Shown here piece after piece: positions 52,985-60,826 of a DNA stretch of 64,000 bases; within the stretch, counting starts at the first letter, position 1, and the number at the start of each line of letters is the position of its first letter. Source of the DNA: an uncultured Actinomyces sp. (GTDB taxonomy: Bacteria > Actinomycetota > Actinomycetes > Actinomycetales > Actinomycetaceae); the NCBI GenBank assembly GCA_900545825.1, contig URAS01000009.1:1-64000 (forward strand), written 5' to 3'. The notes beneath the pieces were generated by a model, which was not told the DNA's origin, did no database searches, and worked only from the letters and a program-made list of their open reading frames with translations. Position numbers and translations under genes: made by a program.

Positions 52985-53811
52985 TATTCTCCGCTTTCAT
53001 CAAGTGCGCTGAGGTCAACATCGACTGGCGACAGATCTTCCACTTCGAACGCTGCCGGATCAGTAATCCGCCGGACAATATGAGCCGCGTCGAGCTCCGC
53101 TTTTACCGCCTCGACCGGCTTGCCTTTCAGTGTTGCCAGTGTTTGGAGGCTGACGACGCCCTCGACATATCCGGTCGTAGCTCGGGCAAGCAACCGTTGC
53201 GGCGCGCGCGGCTGCCGAGATTCGGCCGCAAGCGCCTCGTAGCGATCGCGCCAGCCATACCGCGTGGCGAGAGCCGGCGTACTCAGTTTCCGCCACTGCG
53301 CATATCGCGCCTCGTCAATGTAGCCGGCATCGCGCATGACGATAGCCGCGATACCCGGCGAGACCAGATAGTGCTGGACGACGGCGGACAAGGCGCCCTC
53401 GTCGACGTCATTGTTTCGCCCGAGCAGCATCTTCACGCCCTCGACCGGCGCGAGCACGTGCCGCGCAAATGCGTCGGCCCTGATCTCGGCCGCATCACGC
53501 TGTGTGAACGATTCTGTTTTATCGCGGAAAATAACGTGCGCCAGCTCGTGCGCAAGTGTCGAGCGTTGCCGCATCGGATGGGGCATCGTCGCGACGCCGA
53601 TATAGGTCACATTCCGCTCCGGGTCCCGAGCAATAAGTCCGTGCTCATCCTCCGGAGCATCAATAATCGCCACATCGCATCCGCATCCTTGCTGGATAAC
53701 TGACACGAGATCCGAAATCGGCTGCACGCCCAGATTTTGTTCCTCGCGGAATTGTCTGGCCGCCTCGCGCGCCCGCTGCTCATTACCGTTTGCCATCTCG
53801 ACGACCGCCAT
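52984..53811 (-). CDS. ImmA/IrrE-family metallopeptidase
   Basis: 275 residues. The zinc motif HELAH lies in RSTLAHELAHVIFRDKTESF (about residue 95), with a downstream acidic helix RDAAEIRADAFARHVLAP supplying the third ligand, the IrrE/ImmA pattern. The ATG at 53811 follows the XRE stop by five bases. The longer open frame adds Arg/Pro-rich residues without support. ImmA-type peptidases cleave XRE repressors to induce genes. The XRE target encoded just upstream and the PIN protein downstream fit that logic. The last 90 residues contain a long basic helix region of unknown role. Confidence 0.9.
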   Translation of the reverse strand: MAVVEMANGNEQRAREAARQFREEQNLGVQPISDLVSVIQQGCGCDVAIIDAPEDEHGLIARDPERNVTYIGVATMPHPMRQRSTLAHELAHVIFRDKTESFTQRDAAEIRADAFARHVLAPVEGVKMLLGRNNDVDEGALSAVVQHYLVSPGIAAIVMRDAGYIDEARYAQWRKLSTPALATRYGWRDRYEALAAESRQPRAPQRLLARATTGYVEGVVSLQTLATLKGKPVEAVKAELDAAHIVRRITDPAAFEVEDLSPVDVDLSALDESGE

Positions 53812-53816
53812 TTCCG

Positions 53817-54134
53817 CTAAATCGCGTAATCGTCGAGGTAGGCGTCGAGCTCGATGAAATGGATGAGGCGCTGCCGCATCTTGTCCATCGACGCGCCGTC
53901 GACTCCGCGCGCCGCGCACTCGACACGATCCGCACGCGATTTGCCCGTGAGCTGCGCGACCGTGCACCCCGTGGCATCGGCAATCAGCACCAGCTCCGGC
54001 AGTTTCGGGGCGCGACGACCCGCGAGGGTGCGCGACAGCGTCGACTGTGAAATCCCGGTCTTTTCCGCCAAGTCACGCTGTGAAATCCCGGCCGCAGCAC
54101 ACGCGCTCTGAATGGCCGCTACGACGTCACTCAT
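53817..54134 (-). CDS. XRE-family transcriptional regulator
   Basis: 105 residues from ATG 54134 with GGAGGG upstream. Residues 5-60 form the Cro/CI helix-turn-helix (AAGISQRDLAEKTGISQSTL, then SRTLAGRRAPKLPELVLIAD). The C-terminal 40 residues are helical and acidic. An upstream ATG (54170) lies inside the operator and was not used. It is the first gene of the XRE-ImmA-PIN cassette and probably represses it through the palindrome just upstream; the ImmA peptidase would cleave it. Confidence 0.9.
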   Translation of the reverse strand: MSDVVAAIQSACAAAGISQRDLAEKTGISQSTLSRTLAGRRAPKLPELVLIADATGCTVAQLTGKSRADRVECAARGVDGASMDKMRQRLIHFIELDAYLDDYAI

Positions 54135-54152
54135 CACGCCCTCCGCCCCTAG

Positions 54153-54178
54153 TGAATCAGATTGTGTCATCTGATTCA
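54153..54178. promoter_or_regulatory. Operator of the XRE-ImmA-PIN cassette
   Basis: A perfect inverted repeat, TGAATCAGAT (54153-54162) and ATCTGATTCA (54169-54178), spaced by six bases, lies 19 bases upstream of the XRE start. Its size and place fit a dimeric Cro/CI-type repressor site controlling the cassette. Confidence 0.82.
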
Positions 54179-54341
54179 GAGTCTAGGGCGCAGGCATGGC
54201 GCCCGCAAGATGGCCGGGCCACACGGCGCCCAACCTCGCCACCCGCACCCCCGCGGCGACGACACTCTGCCGTTGTTCAGCTTCACCGCACGTGATTACC
54301 ATGAAGCTTGTACCTGCTCACAAGGCATAAGGGGACCTCAC

Positions 54342-55298
54342 ATGCGCGGCCACAAGCTTGTCATCATCGGGCTGGGACACGTCGGCGATGCCGTCTTGTC
54401 GAACGCCATGACCATCGGACTTTTCAGCGAAATCGCGCTGATCGACGCGAATCAGCGGCTCGCCGAGGGCGAGGCCCTCGACCAGCATCAGGCGACCGCG
54501 CTGCCGGGGGTCGACAACATCCGCGTCTACGCGGCCGACTACTCGGCGTGCGAGGGCGCCGACATCATCGTCTACACCGCGGGGCCGTCGATTTCCGCCG
54601 ACCAGGCCGGGGTCAGCGCCCGTAACCTCCTGGCGACAAAGAACGCCGCGATTATTCGCGAGGTCATGCCGAAGATCGCCTCTCGCACCCGCGACGCCAT
54701 CCTCCTCATCGTGTCGAACCCCGTTGACCTGCTGGTTCACATCGCGGCGACCGAGTTCGACTACCCCGTCAACAAGGTGATCGGCACCGGGCTACTGCTC
54801 GACTCCGCGAGGCTGTGCCGCCTGGTTGCCGACATGGTCGACGTCGACCCGGACTACGTGCGCGCCGCGATGATCGGCGAGCACGGCGCCACCGGATTCC
54901 CCCACATGAGCGGCATTTCCGTTGCCGGCGTGCCGTACGCAAAGTTCCCGGAGACGTTCGGCGTCGACATCATGCCGCGCGAGGAACTCATGGAGCGGAC
55001 CAACATGGCGGGGATGGACGTCCTCGCCGCGAAAGGCTGGACGTCGGCCGGCGTCGCCGCGAGCGCGATCACCCTGGCGCGCACGGTGCTGCTCGATTCG
55101 CGGATCGTCGTGCCGGTGTCGTCCCTGCTCACGGGCCAGTACGGCCACGACGGCGACGTCGCCCTGTCGACGCCGTGCGTCATCGGGTCGGACGGGATCC
55201 GCCGCCGCATCGAGGTGCCCCTCGACGAATGGGAGCAGGCCCGATTCGACGACTCCGTCGCCGCGTTGAAACAGCTGATCGAGACGGTCGCGCGGTAG
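54342..55298 (+). CDS. LDH/MDH-family L-2-hydroxyacid dehydrogenase
   Basis: 318 residues from ATG 54342 with AAGGGG upstream. The NAD-binding motif KLVIIGLGHVGDAV, the SNPVD strand, the substrate Asp-Arg helix (GTGLLLDSARLCRL) and the catalytic His in MIGEHGATGFP are all present, typical of L-lactate/malate dehydrogenases. The substrate-specificity loop (YTAGPSISADQAGVSARNLL) differs from that of classical L-lactate dehydrogenase, so the preferred 2-oxoacid may be bulkier, as in L-hydroxyisocaproate dehydrogenases. It stands alone, convergent with the TIM-barrel gene and separated from it by a perfect palindrome. Confidence 0.85.
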   Translation: MRGHKLVIIGLGHVGDAVLSNAMTIGLFSEIALIDANQRLAEGEALDQHQATALPGVDNIRVYAADYSACEGADIIVYTAGPSISADQAGVSARNLLATKNAAIIREVMPKIASRTRDAILLIVSNPVDLLVHIAATEFDYPVNKVIGTGLLLDSARLCRLVADMVDVDPDYVRAAMIGEHGATGFPHMSGISVAGVPYAKFPETFGVDIMPREELMERTNMAGMDVLAAKGWTSAGVAASAITLARTVLLDSRIVVPVSSLLTGQYGHDGDVALSTPCVIGSDGIRRRIEVPLDEWEQARFDDSVAALKQLIETVAR

Positions 55299-55309
55299 GC
55301 CTGCCCGCC

Positions 55310-55345
55310 CCGGTGAACGTGATCAAAAAAGATCACGTTCACCGG
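55310..55345. repeat. Intergenic palindrome, copy G, perfect
   Basis: The best copy of the family: arms CCGGTGAACGTGATC (55310-55324) and GATCACGTTCACCGG (55331-55345) pair perfectly over 15 bases around an A6 loop. It lies between two converging genes and could end transcription from both sides. Confidence 0.92.
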
Positions 55346-55363
55346 GGAGGGCGCGGCTTGCCG

Positions 55364-56326
55364 CTACTTGCGGCCGAGGTTGCACTCAGCCAGGTACTCG
55401 CGCGTCGCGATCGCGTTGGGCAGCGGGAACGCCGGGTCGACCGGGTAGAGGTCCTGCTCGATGACGACGTACAGCTCCTTATCCAGCCCGGCGAGGGCGT
55501 CGACCAGGGCTTTCATCTCGGGCTTGCCCTTCGGCGGGGTGACGGAGACGCCGTGGGCGACGGCCTCACCGAACGGCCACCCGTTCTTGCGGGCCTCGGC
55601 GAGGACGTCGGTGTCCATCGCCTTGATGTGGACGTAGCCGACGCGGTCCGGGTAGTCGCGGATCAGCGCCAGCGGGTCCTCGCCGCCGTAGACGACGTGG
55701 CCTGTGTCGAGGCAGAAGCTCACCCACTCGGGATCGGTGTCGGCCATCATCCGGTCGATGTCCTCGCGCGTCTCGATGTGCGTGTCGCCGTGCGAGTGCA
55801 GCTGCAGCGTGATCCCGTAGTCCTCCTTCAGCAGGCGCCCCATGTGGTTGAGGCCGTCCATGTAGGTGTGCCACGTCGCGTCGTCGAGCTTGCGGTCGTC
55901 AGTGTCCTCCCACGTCTTGTAGTCGATGTACGAGGGCGGCAGGAACACCAGGTGCTTCGCCCCCAAAGGCGCGACGACCTCGGCATTCGCACGCAGGCCG
56001 GCCTCGGTCAGCTTCCACGCTTCCTTGTGGTGGAGGACGCCGGCCTCGGTGCAGGCGATAACCTTGAGGCCGCGCGACTCGGTGGCCTCGCGCAGCGCGT
56101 ACGTCTGGTTCGGGAAATACGACTCGGCGCCGCGCTCCCACGTGTACGAGAACGGCCCGGTCTCGAGGTATTCGAAGCCGGCCTCGGCCATCTGGTCGAG
56201 CGTCGTCATCGGGTCGATCTGCTTCTCGTCGTCGGGGAACCACACGCCCCACGAGTCGGGCGCGATGCCCAGCGTCAGCTTCGAGTATTCGGGCTTGGGC
56301 GAAACGGCCTTGGATTCGGTGCTCAT
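55364..56326 (-). CDS. Xylose-isomerase-like TIM-barrel sugar enzyme
   Basis: 320 residues from ATG 56326 (AAAGGT upstream). LGIAPDSWGVWFPDDEKQID and YLETGPFSY start the barrel. LQLHSHGDTHIET, FCLDTGHVVYGGEDP, YVHIKAMD and VVIEQDLYPVD bear the His, Asp, His and Glu metal ligands of the AP-endonuclease/xylose-isomerase-like superfamily, close to IolE-type inosose dehydratases or sugar epimerases. It lies just behind the MFS porter on the same strand (34 bases) and opposite the Gfo/Idh dehydrogenase. The three probably share an inositol-like or rare-sugar pathway; the substrate is not certain. Confidence 0.85.
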   Translation of the reverse strand: MSTESKAVSPKPEYSKLTLGIAPDSWGVWFPDDEKQIDPMTTLDQMAEAGFEYLETGPFSYTWERGAESYFPNQTYALREATESRGLKVIACTEAGVLHHKEAWKLTEAGLRANAEVVAPLGAKHLVFLPPSYIDYKTWEDTDDRKLDDATWHTYMDGLNHMGRLLKEDYGITLQLHSHGDTHIETREDIDRMMADTDPEWVSFCLDTGHVVYGGEDPLALIRDYPDRVGYVHIKAMDTDVLAEARKNGWPFGEAVAHGVSVTPPKGKPEMKALVDALAGLDKELYVVIEQDLYPVDPAFPLPNAIATREYLAECNLGRK

Positions 56327-56360
56327 TGGTTTTACCTTTCTCGGTGATGAATCTGATGTG

Positions 56361-57800
56361 TTAAACGAGCGAGCGCCCGTCGGAACCGGATTCCAGTTCG
56401 GTCTCCAGTTGCTCGAGGGACTTGTTGCGGGTTTCGGGCAGGAATCGGTATTCGAACAGCAGCGCAAAGACGTTGATGATCGCGAAGAGGAAGAACGTCT
56501 TGCCGCCGATTGCCGACAGCAGCTGGGGGAAGGCGAAGGTGACGAGCATGTTGGAAATCCACTGGCAGAACACGGCGACACCCATGGCGAAACCGCGGAC
56601 ACGCAGCGGGAAAAGCTCCGACATCGTCAGCCAGAACACCACCGAACAGCAGGTCTGCATAAACGCGAGGAAGACGAGCATAAAGACGAGGATGAGGTAC
56701 GACCTCAACGACGATTCCGGCATGAGGAACAGCAGACCCAGCACGACCTGGGAACAGACGATCCCCACCATGCCGATCATCAGCATGACGCGACGGCGCG
56801 CCTTACGCAGGAGGTTGAGGCCCGCCCACACGGCCAGCACCGACACGACGCCGTTCGCGATCGACGCGGTGATCGACGCCTGCGTGCCCATGCCCGTCGA
56901 GATGAGGACGGTCGGCGCGAAGTACATGACCGCGTTGACGCCGGTCAGCTGAATGACGACGCCGAAACCGATGCCGATCAGGGTGATTCGGCGGATCCAC
57001 GGGATCTTCAGGGCCTGCATGGCCTCGCGGCCGCTGAAGGTCGACTCGGCGACGATCGTCGAAATCTCGGAAATCTCGTCCTCGGGCGACTGCGTGCGGA
57101 TCGACCAGAGGACCTTGCGGGCCTCGTCGATCTTGCCGTGGGCGATGAGCCAGCGCGGCGACTCGGGGATGATGAACGTGCCAATCCACAGGATGATCGC
57201 GGGGATCGCGGCCAGGCCGAGCATCCACCGCCACGCGTGCATGGGATTGCCCCACTGCGCGAGCGCCGCGTTCGAAATGTAGGCGACCAGCTGGCCGGTG
57301 ACGATCATCAGCTCGTTCGCCGAGACCAGTGAGCCGCGGATCTGCTTCGGCGCGATTTCGCTCAAGTACATCGGCACCGTCGCCGACGCACCGCCGACGC
57401 CGAAGCCCAAAACCACGCGGAACAGCACCATGATGCCCAGGCTGGGGGCCAGCGAGCAGCCGATGGCGCCGAAGAAAAAGAGGAACGCCAGCCCCATCAC
57501 CGTGTAGCGGCGGCCATACCGGTCGGAGAGGCGGCCCGCGCCGACCGCGCCGAAAGCCGCGCCGGCCAGCAGCGATGCGGTGACGGCACCCTCGGTCGCG
57601 GGGGTGAGGTCGAGGCCGCCCTTGTCGAACGGCAGAGTCATGAACGGCAAAGCGCCGGAAATAATGCCCGTGTCGTAGCCGAACGCGAACGCGCCAAAGG
57701 TCGCGATGAGGGCGACGCGGCGCAGGCGACGTTGCGCGCGCTTCGGCTCGGGATGAGGTTCTGTTTGAGGTCCTTCACTAGGCAGCGAGGTGTGCGTCAT
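56361..57800 (-). CDS. MFS sugar porter
   Basis: 479 residues with 12 membrane helices. Sugar-porter signatures are clear: GYDTGIISGALPF in helix 1, GRLSDRYGRRYTVMG between helices 2 and 3, RVVLGFGVGGASATVPMYLS near helix 4, PESPRWLIAHGKIDEAR at mid-protein, and LPETRNKSLEQLE at the end. Proton-coupled hexose, pentose or myo-inositol uptake is typical of the family (IolT, XylE, GlcP). The start at 57800 has AAGGAG upstream. It is divergent from the Gfo/Idh gene over a 148-base region holding a candidate operator pair, and upstream of the TIM-barrel gene. Confidence 0.93.
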   Translation of the reverse strand: MTHTSLPSEGPQTEPHPEPKRAQRRLRRVALIATFGAFAFGYDTGIISGALPFMTLPFDKGGLDLTPATEGAVTASLLAGAAFGAVGAGRLSDRYGRRYTVMGLAFLFFFGAIGCSLAPSLGIMVLFRVVLGFGVGGASATVPMYLSEIAPKQIRGSLVSANELMIVTGQLVAYISNAALAQWGNPMHAWRWMLGLAAIPAIILWIGTFIIPESPRWLIAHGKIDEARKVLWSIRTQSPEDEISEISTIVAESTFSGREAMQALKIPWIRRITLIGIGFGVVIQLTGVNAVMYFAPTVLISTGMGTQASITASIANGVVSVLAVWAGLNLLRKARRRVMLMIGMVGIVCSQVVLGLLFLMPESSLRSYLILVFMLVFLAFMQTCCSVVFWLTMSELFPLRVRGFAMGVAVFCQWISNMLVTFAFPQLLSAIGGKTFFLFAIINVFALLFEYRFLPETRNKSLEQLETELESGSDGRSLV

Positions 57801-57860
57801 CGGTCATCTCCTTCGATGCTGTTGACCGTCGCGATTATCACGTGCTATGGTCGCTACAAG

Positions 57861-57910
57861 TCGAACGTACCCGCACCAATAAGCACCTGTCAAGAGTTGC
57901 AGACGTTCGA
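57861..57910. promoter_or_regulatory. Candidate operator pair between MFS and Gfo/Idh genes
   Basis: TCGAACGT (57861-57868) and ACGTTCGA (57903-57910) are exact inverted copies 34 bases apart, in the shared divergent promoter region. They may be binding sites for the LacI protein encoded at 59275. This rests on symmetry and position only. Confidence 0.45.
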
Positions 57911-57948
57911 TCGCCGGTCAGGCCCGGCATCTTCAAAGAGGAGGAAAA

Positions 57949-59118
57949 ATGACCACAACACTACGGATTGCTCTCGTCGGGGCCGGCTACGCCGGACGCT
58001 CCCACGCTTTCGGCTATCGCAACGCGTCGATGGCCGAGGACCTGAAGGATGTGCACGTCATCCTCGATACGATCGTCGACACCAACGAGGCACTGGCCAA
58101 GGACGTCGCCGGTTTCTACGGCTTCGAGAACGTCTCGACCGACCTCGACGCCGTCCTCGCGCGCGACGACATCGACGCCGTCTCGCTGGCGCTGCCCAAC
58201 CGCCTCTATAAGCACGTGCTACCCAAGGTCGCGGCCGCCGGCAAAAACATCTTCTGCGAGAAGCCGCTGGGCCTCGACGCCGACGAGGCCATCGCCCTCG
58301 CCAAGGCCGCCGAAGACGCCGGCGTCATCAACGAGGTCGGCTTCTCGTTCCGCCGCATCCCGGCCCTCGCCAAGCTCCACGACCTCGTCCAGGCCGGGGC
58401 GTTCGGCCAGATCCGCCAGTTCAACGCCTTCTACTATGCCGACTACGCGGCCGACCCGCGGCAGCCGCTGACCTGGCGTTACATCATGAAGGACTCGGGC
58501 GGCGGCGCGATCGCCGACATCGGCGCGCACGCCCTCGACACCGTCCGCTACGTCGTCGGCGACATCGAGGAGGTCGTCTCGGCCGCCCTCACGACGTCGA
58601 TTAGCACGCGTCCGCTGCCCGCCGGCGGCATCGGCCACTCGCAGAAGGCGTCCGAGACCGAGTCGGGCCCGGTCGACAACGACGACAACGCCGTGGTTAC
58701 CCTGCGGGCGAAGTCGGGCGCGATCGGCACCGTCCAGCTGTCGCGTATCGCCACCGGAAAGCCGAACGACCTGGGCATCGAGATCTACGGCGAGAAGGGC
58801 TGGGCCCGCTTCTCGTCGGCCGCGATGGACGAGCTGCAGGTCTACGAAGCCGGCGTCTCCGAGGCCGGCATGGACGGCGCGCGCACCGTCATCGCCGGCC
58901 CCGCGTTCCCGTACTTCGGCGACACGGCGGCCATGCCGGGCCGCGGCGTTGGCACGGGTTACGGCGAGGCGTTCATCGCCGAGATCCAGGAATTCGTCCG
59001 CGCCCTCGCCTACGGCACGCCTGTCACCACGCCGTTCAGCGAGGCCATCCCGACGATGAAGGTCATCCAGGCGGCGCAGGCCTCCGCCCGCAAGGGGGCG
59101 CCCGTTCCCGTCGAGTAA
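57949..59118 (+). CDS. Gfo/Idh/MocA-family oxidoreductase
   Basis: 389 residues; ATG at 57949 with GGAGG upstream. The NAD(P) Rossmann motif ALVGAGYAGRSHAFGYRN, the EKPLGLDADEAI motif (the Lys-Pro hallmark, about residue 105), GFSFRRIPAL and the catalytic Asp-His in ADIGAHALDTVRYV (about 195) define the family. These enzymes oxidise sugars or inositols at a ring hydroxyl. With the TIM-barrel enzyme and MFS porter opposite, and a LacI regulator downstream, a myo-inositol-like or keto-sugar route is likely. A strong terminator follows. Confidence 0.92.
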   Translation: MTTTLRIALVGAGYAGRSHAFGYRNASMAEDLKDVHVILDTIVDTNEALAKDVAGFYGFENVSTDLDAVLARDDIDAVSLALPNRLYKHVLPKVAAAGKNIFCEKPLGLDADEAIALAKAAEDAGVINEVGFSFRRIPALAKLHDLVQAGAFGQIRQFNAFYYADYAADPRQPLTWRYIMKDSGGGAIADIGAHALDTVRYVVGDIEEVVSAALTTSISTRPLPAGGIGHSQKASETESGPVDNDDNAVVTLRAKSGAIGTVQLSRIATGKPNDLGIEIYGEKGWARFSSAAMDELQVYEAGVSEAGMDGARTVIAGPAFPYFGDTAAMPGRGVGTGYGEAFIAEIQEFVRALAYGTPVTTPFSEAIPTMKVIQAAQASARKGAPVPVE

Positions 59119-59210
59119 CCACACCGCCGCGAGGTCGCCCTTCCGCACCTGCGACCTCGGGGAAACGTAGGCAGGCACCCTTGTGTGTTCCGGTGTCTAC
59201 CTGCTCCTCG

Positions 59211-59244
59211 CACCGCCGGGGCCACCGTCGAGGCCCCGGCGGTG
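59211..59244 (+). terminator. Terminator after the Gfo/Idh gene
   Basis: A perfect 13-bp stem (CACCGCCGGGGCC at 59211-59223 with GGCCCCGGCGGTG at 59232-59244) with an 8-base loop, followed by CCTTATTA. A weaker 9-bp hairpin (CGAGGTCGC 59130-59138 / GCGACCTCG 59151-59159) precedes it. Confidence 0.85.
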
Positions 59245-59274
59245 CCTTATTAGCGCGTGCCATATGATAAGGGC

Positions 59275-60291
59275 GTGAGTCCCCAGCGTCGAACCCGTTA
59301 CGTCACCCAGGCCGACATTGCCGCCGAGGCCGGAGTGTCCCGTCCCCTCGTCTCGCTCGTCCTGCGCGGCGCCCCGAACGTCAGCGACGAGAAGCGCGAA
59401 CGCGTCCTCGCCGCCGCCCGGCGCCTGGGCTACATCGAGTCGCGCCTCGCCACCGACCTCGCCGGCAACCGATCGAACCTGCTCATCGGCTATTTGCCCC
59501 AGTCGTTCGGAAATCGCGTGTTCCTCGACGTCTACGAGGGCATCGCGTCCGTCCTCCAGCCCGCCGGACACCACGTCCTCGTCATGGAGGGCAGCGTCGA
59601 CCCCGAACAGGAGGACCGCAACCTGCGTGAACTCGTGTCGTTTCGGCCCGACGCCGTCATCCTTGCCGGCTATTCGGGGCCGACCGACACGCTGCGGGCC
59701 GCGTCGACGACGATCCCGTTCGTCTCGGTCACCCGCGAGATGAAGGAGCGCAACGTCATTTCCGTCCTCGGCGATGACGCCGCCGGCACGCGCGCCGCCG
59801 TCGAGCACCTCATCGCCGCAGGTCACATCCACATTACGCACCTCGAGCTGCCCGACGCCATGCCGTACGAAACCCGCGCGCGCACCTACGCCGAGACCAT
59901 GCGCGCCGCCGGCCTCACCCCGCACATCGTCCCCACCGACATCACGACCGAGGGCGGCTACCGCGCGACCTGCGGCCTGCTGGACGACGGGTACCGCCCG
60001 TCCGCGCTGTTCTGCGGCTCCGACGCGCTGGCGCTGGGCGCGTGGGACGCCCTCACGGAGCGGCACCTGGCGATCCCCGACGACATCGCGCTGGTCGGCT
60101 ACGACAACACCGACATCGTGCGGCGCCTCGACATCACGTCGGTCGACCAGCACACGCACACCCAGGGGAAAATCGCCGCCGAGGCCGTCCTCGCGGCCTG
60201 CACCGGCGACACCCCGCCGCCGGAAGTCCAGCTGGTCCAGCCCAACCTCATCGAGCGGGCGTCCTCCACGTCGGTCCACCACCACGTCTGA
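59275..60291 (+). CDS. LacI-family regulator of the sugar cluster
   Basis: 338 residues from a GTG at 59275. The helix-turn-helix and hinge (YVTQADIAAEAGVSRPLVSL, then LRGAPNVS) are followed by the effector domain (LLIGYLPQSFGNRVFLDVYE, SALFCGSDALALGAWDAL, IALVGYDNTDI). There is no ribosome binding site. A perfect -10 box TATGAT (59263-59268) ends six bases before the GTG, so the transcript is probably leaderless. In-frame GTG 59257 would lie upstream of that box. It likely controls the adjacent Gfo/Idh, MFS and TIM-barrel genes. Confidence 0.9.
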   Translation: MSPQRRTRYVTQADIAAEAGVSRPLVSLVLRGAPNVSDEKRERVLAAARRLGYIESRLATDLAGNRSNLLIGYLPQSFGNRVFLDVYEGIASVLQPAGHHVLVMEGSVDPEQEDRNLRELVSFRPDAVILAGYSGPTDTLRAASTTIPFVSVTREMKERNVISVLGDDAAGTRAAVEHLIAAGHIHITHLELPDAMPYETRARTYAETMRAAGLTPHIVPTDITTEGGYRATCGLLDDGYRPSALFCGSDALALGAWDALTERHLAIPDDIALVGYDNTDIVRRLDITSVDQHTHTQGKIAAEAVLAACTGDTPPPEVQLVQPNLIERASSTSVHHHV

Positions 60292-60340
60292 GGGCGGCTG
60301 CGGGAGGGCGCCCTCGGCTGCCCGCCCCTGCCCCGCCCCG

Positions 60341-60370
60341 GTGAACGTGATCAAAAAAGGTCACGTTCAC
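60341..60370. repeat. Intergenic palindrome, copy H
   Basis: GTGAACGTGATC, AAAAAA, then GGTCACGTTCAC: a single hairpin with one G-T pair and an A6 loop, almost identical to copy G. It lies between the convergent LacI and HPr genes. Confidence 0.9.
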
Positions 60371-60388
60371 GGGGGAGACGCAGCAAAC

Positions 60389-60430
60389 ACGCCGGTGCCC
60401 CGGAGCCTCTCAGCCCCGGAGCACCGGCGT
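60389..60430 (-). terminator. Terminator between ptsH and the LacI gene
   Basis: The 10-bp outer stem ACGCCGGTGC (60389-60398) with GCACCGGCGT (60421-60430) encloses an inner CCGG-rich stem. On the minus strand it is followed by GTTTGCTG. It probably ends the fru/ptsH unit and may work in both directions. Confidence 0.75.
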
Positions 60431-60449
60431 CTGTTGCGTCCTAAGAGCG

Positions 60450-60722
60450 CTAGTTATCGAGGTTCTTCTCGATCATCGCCGCAACCTTCTCGACGGCCTC
60501 GGCGTTGTCGGAACGGACAACCACGCGGTCGCCGTGCTTGGCACCCAGCGTCATGATGAGGAGGGCCGACGCGGCGTCAACGCCCTCGTCTTCGTCATCC
60601 TCGTCGCCTTCCATGAACAGGAGGATGTCGTCGTCGAACTCGTCTGCGGCCTCGGCAACCAGGGTGGCAGGGCGGGCGTGCAGCCCAACCGAGGACCCAA
60701 CAACAACGGTCTTTTCAGCCAT
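60450..60722 (-). CDS. ptsH: Phosphocarrier protein HPr
   Basis: 90 residues. The phosphorylated His lies in SVGLHARPATLVAEA (His15), and the regulatory-site region reads VDAASALLIMTLGAKHGD. A Glu/Asp-rich loop (GDEDDEDEG) is longer and more acidic than in most HPr proteins. HPr passes phosphate from enzyme I to the EII complexes. It follows fruA on the same strand after a 104-base gap, so it may have its own promoter. Enzyme I is not in this window. Confidence 0.94.
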   Translation of the reverse strand: MAEKTVVVGSSVGLHARPATLVAEAADEFDDDILLFMEGDEDDEDEGVDAASALLIMTLGAKHGDRVVVRSDNAEAVEKVAAMIEKNLDN

Positions 60723-60826
60723 TTTTACTCCTCTAGCGTGGGGGCGATGCCATCTGCGGCACCGTTCTTTCCTTGTCCATTGTGCGCAATTTGCGCACGC
60801 CTGTCATCGGATTGCGGTGAAAGCCG

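Noticed and set aside
55310..55345. Treating the palindrome family simply as rho-independent terminators
   Set aside because: The A/T run lies in the loop rather than after the stem, one copy lies between divergent genes, and compound copies have a second arm pair; kept as a repeat family with possible terminator use.
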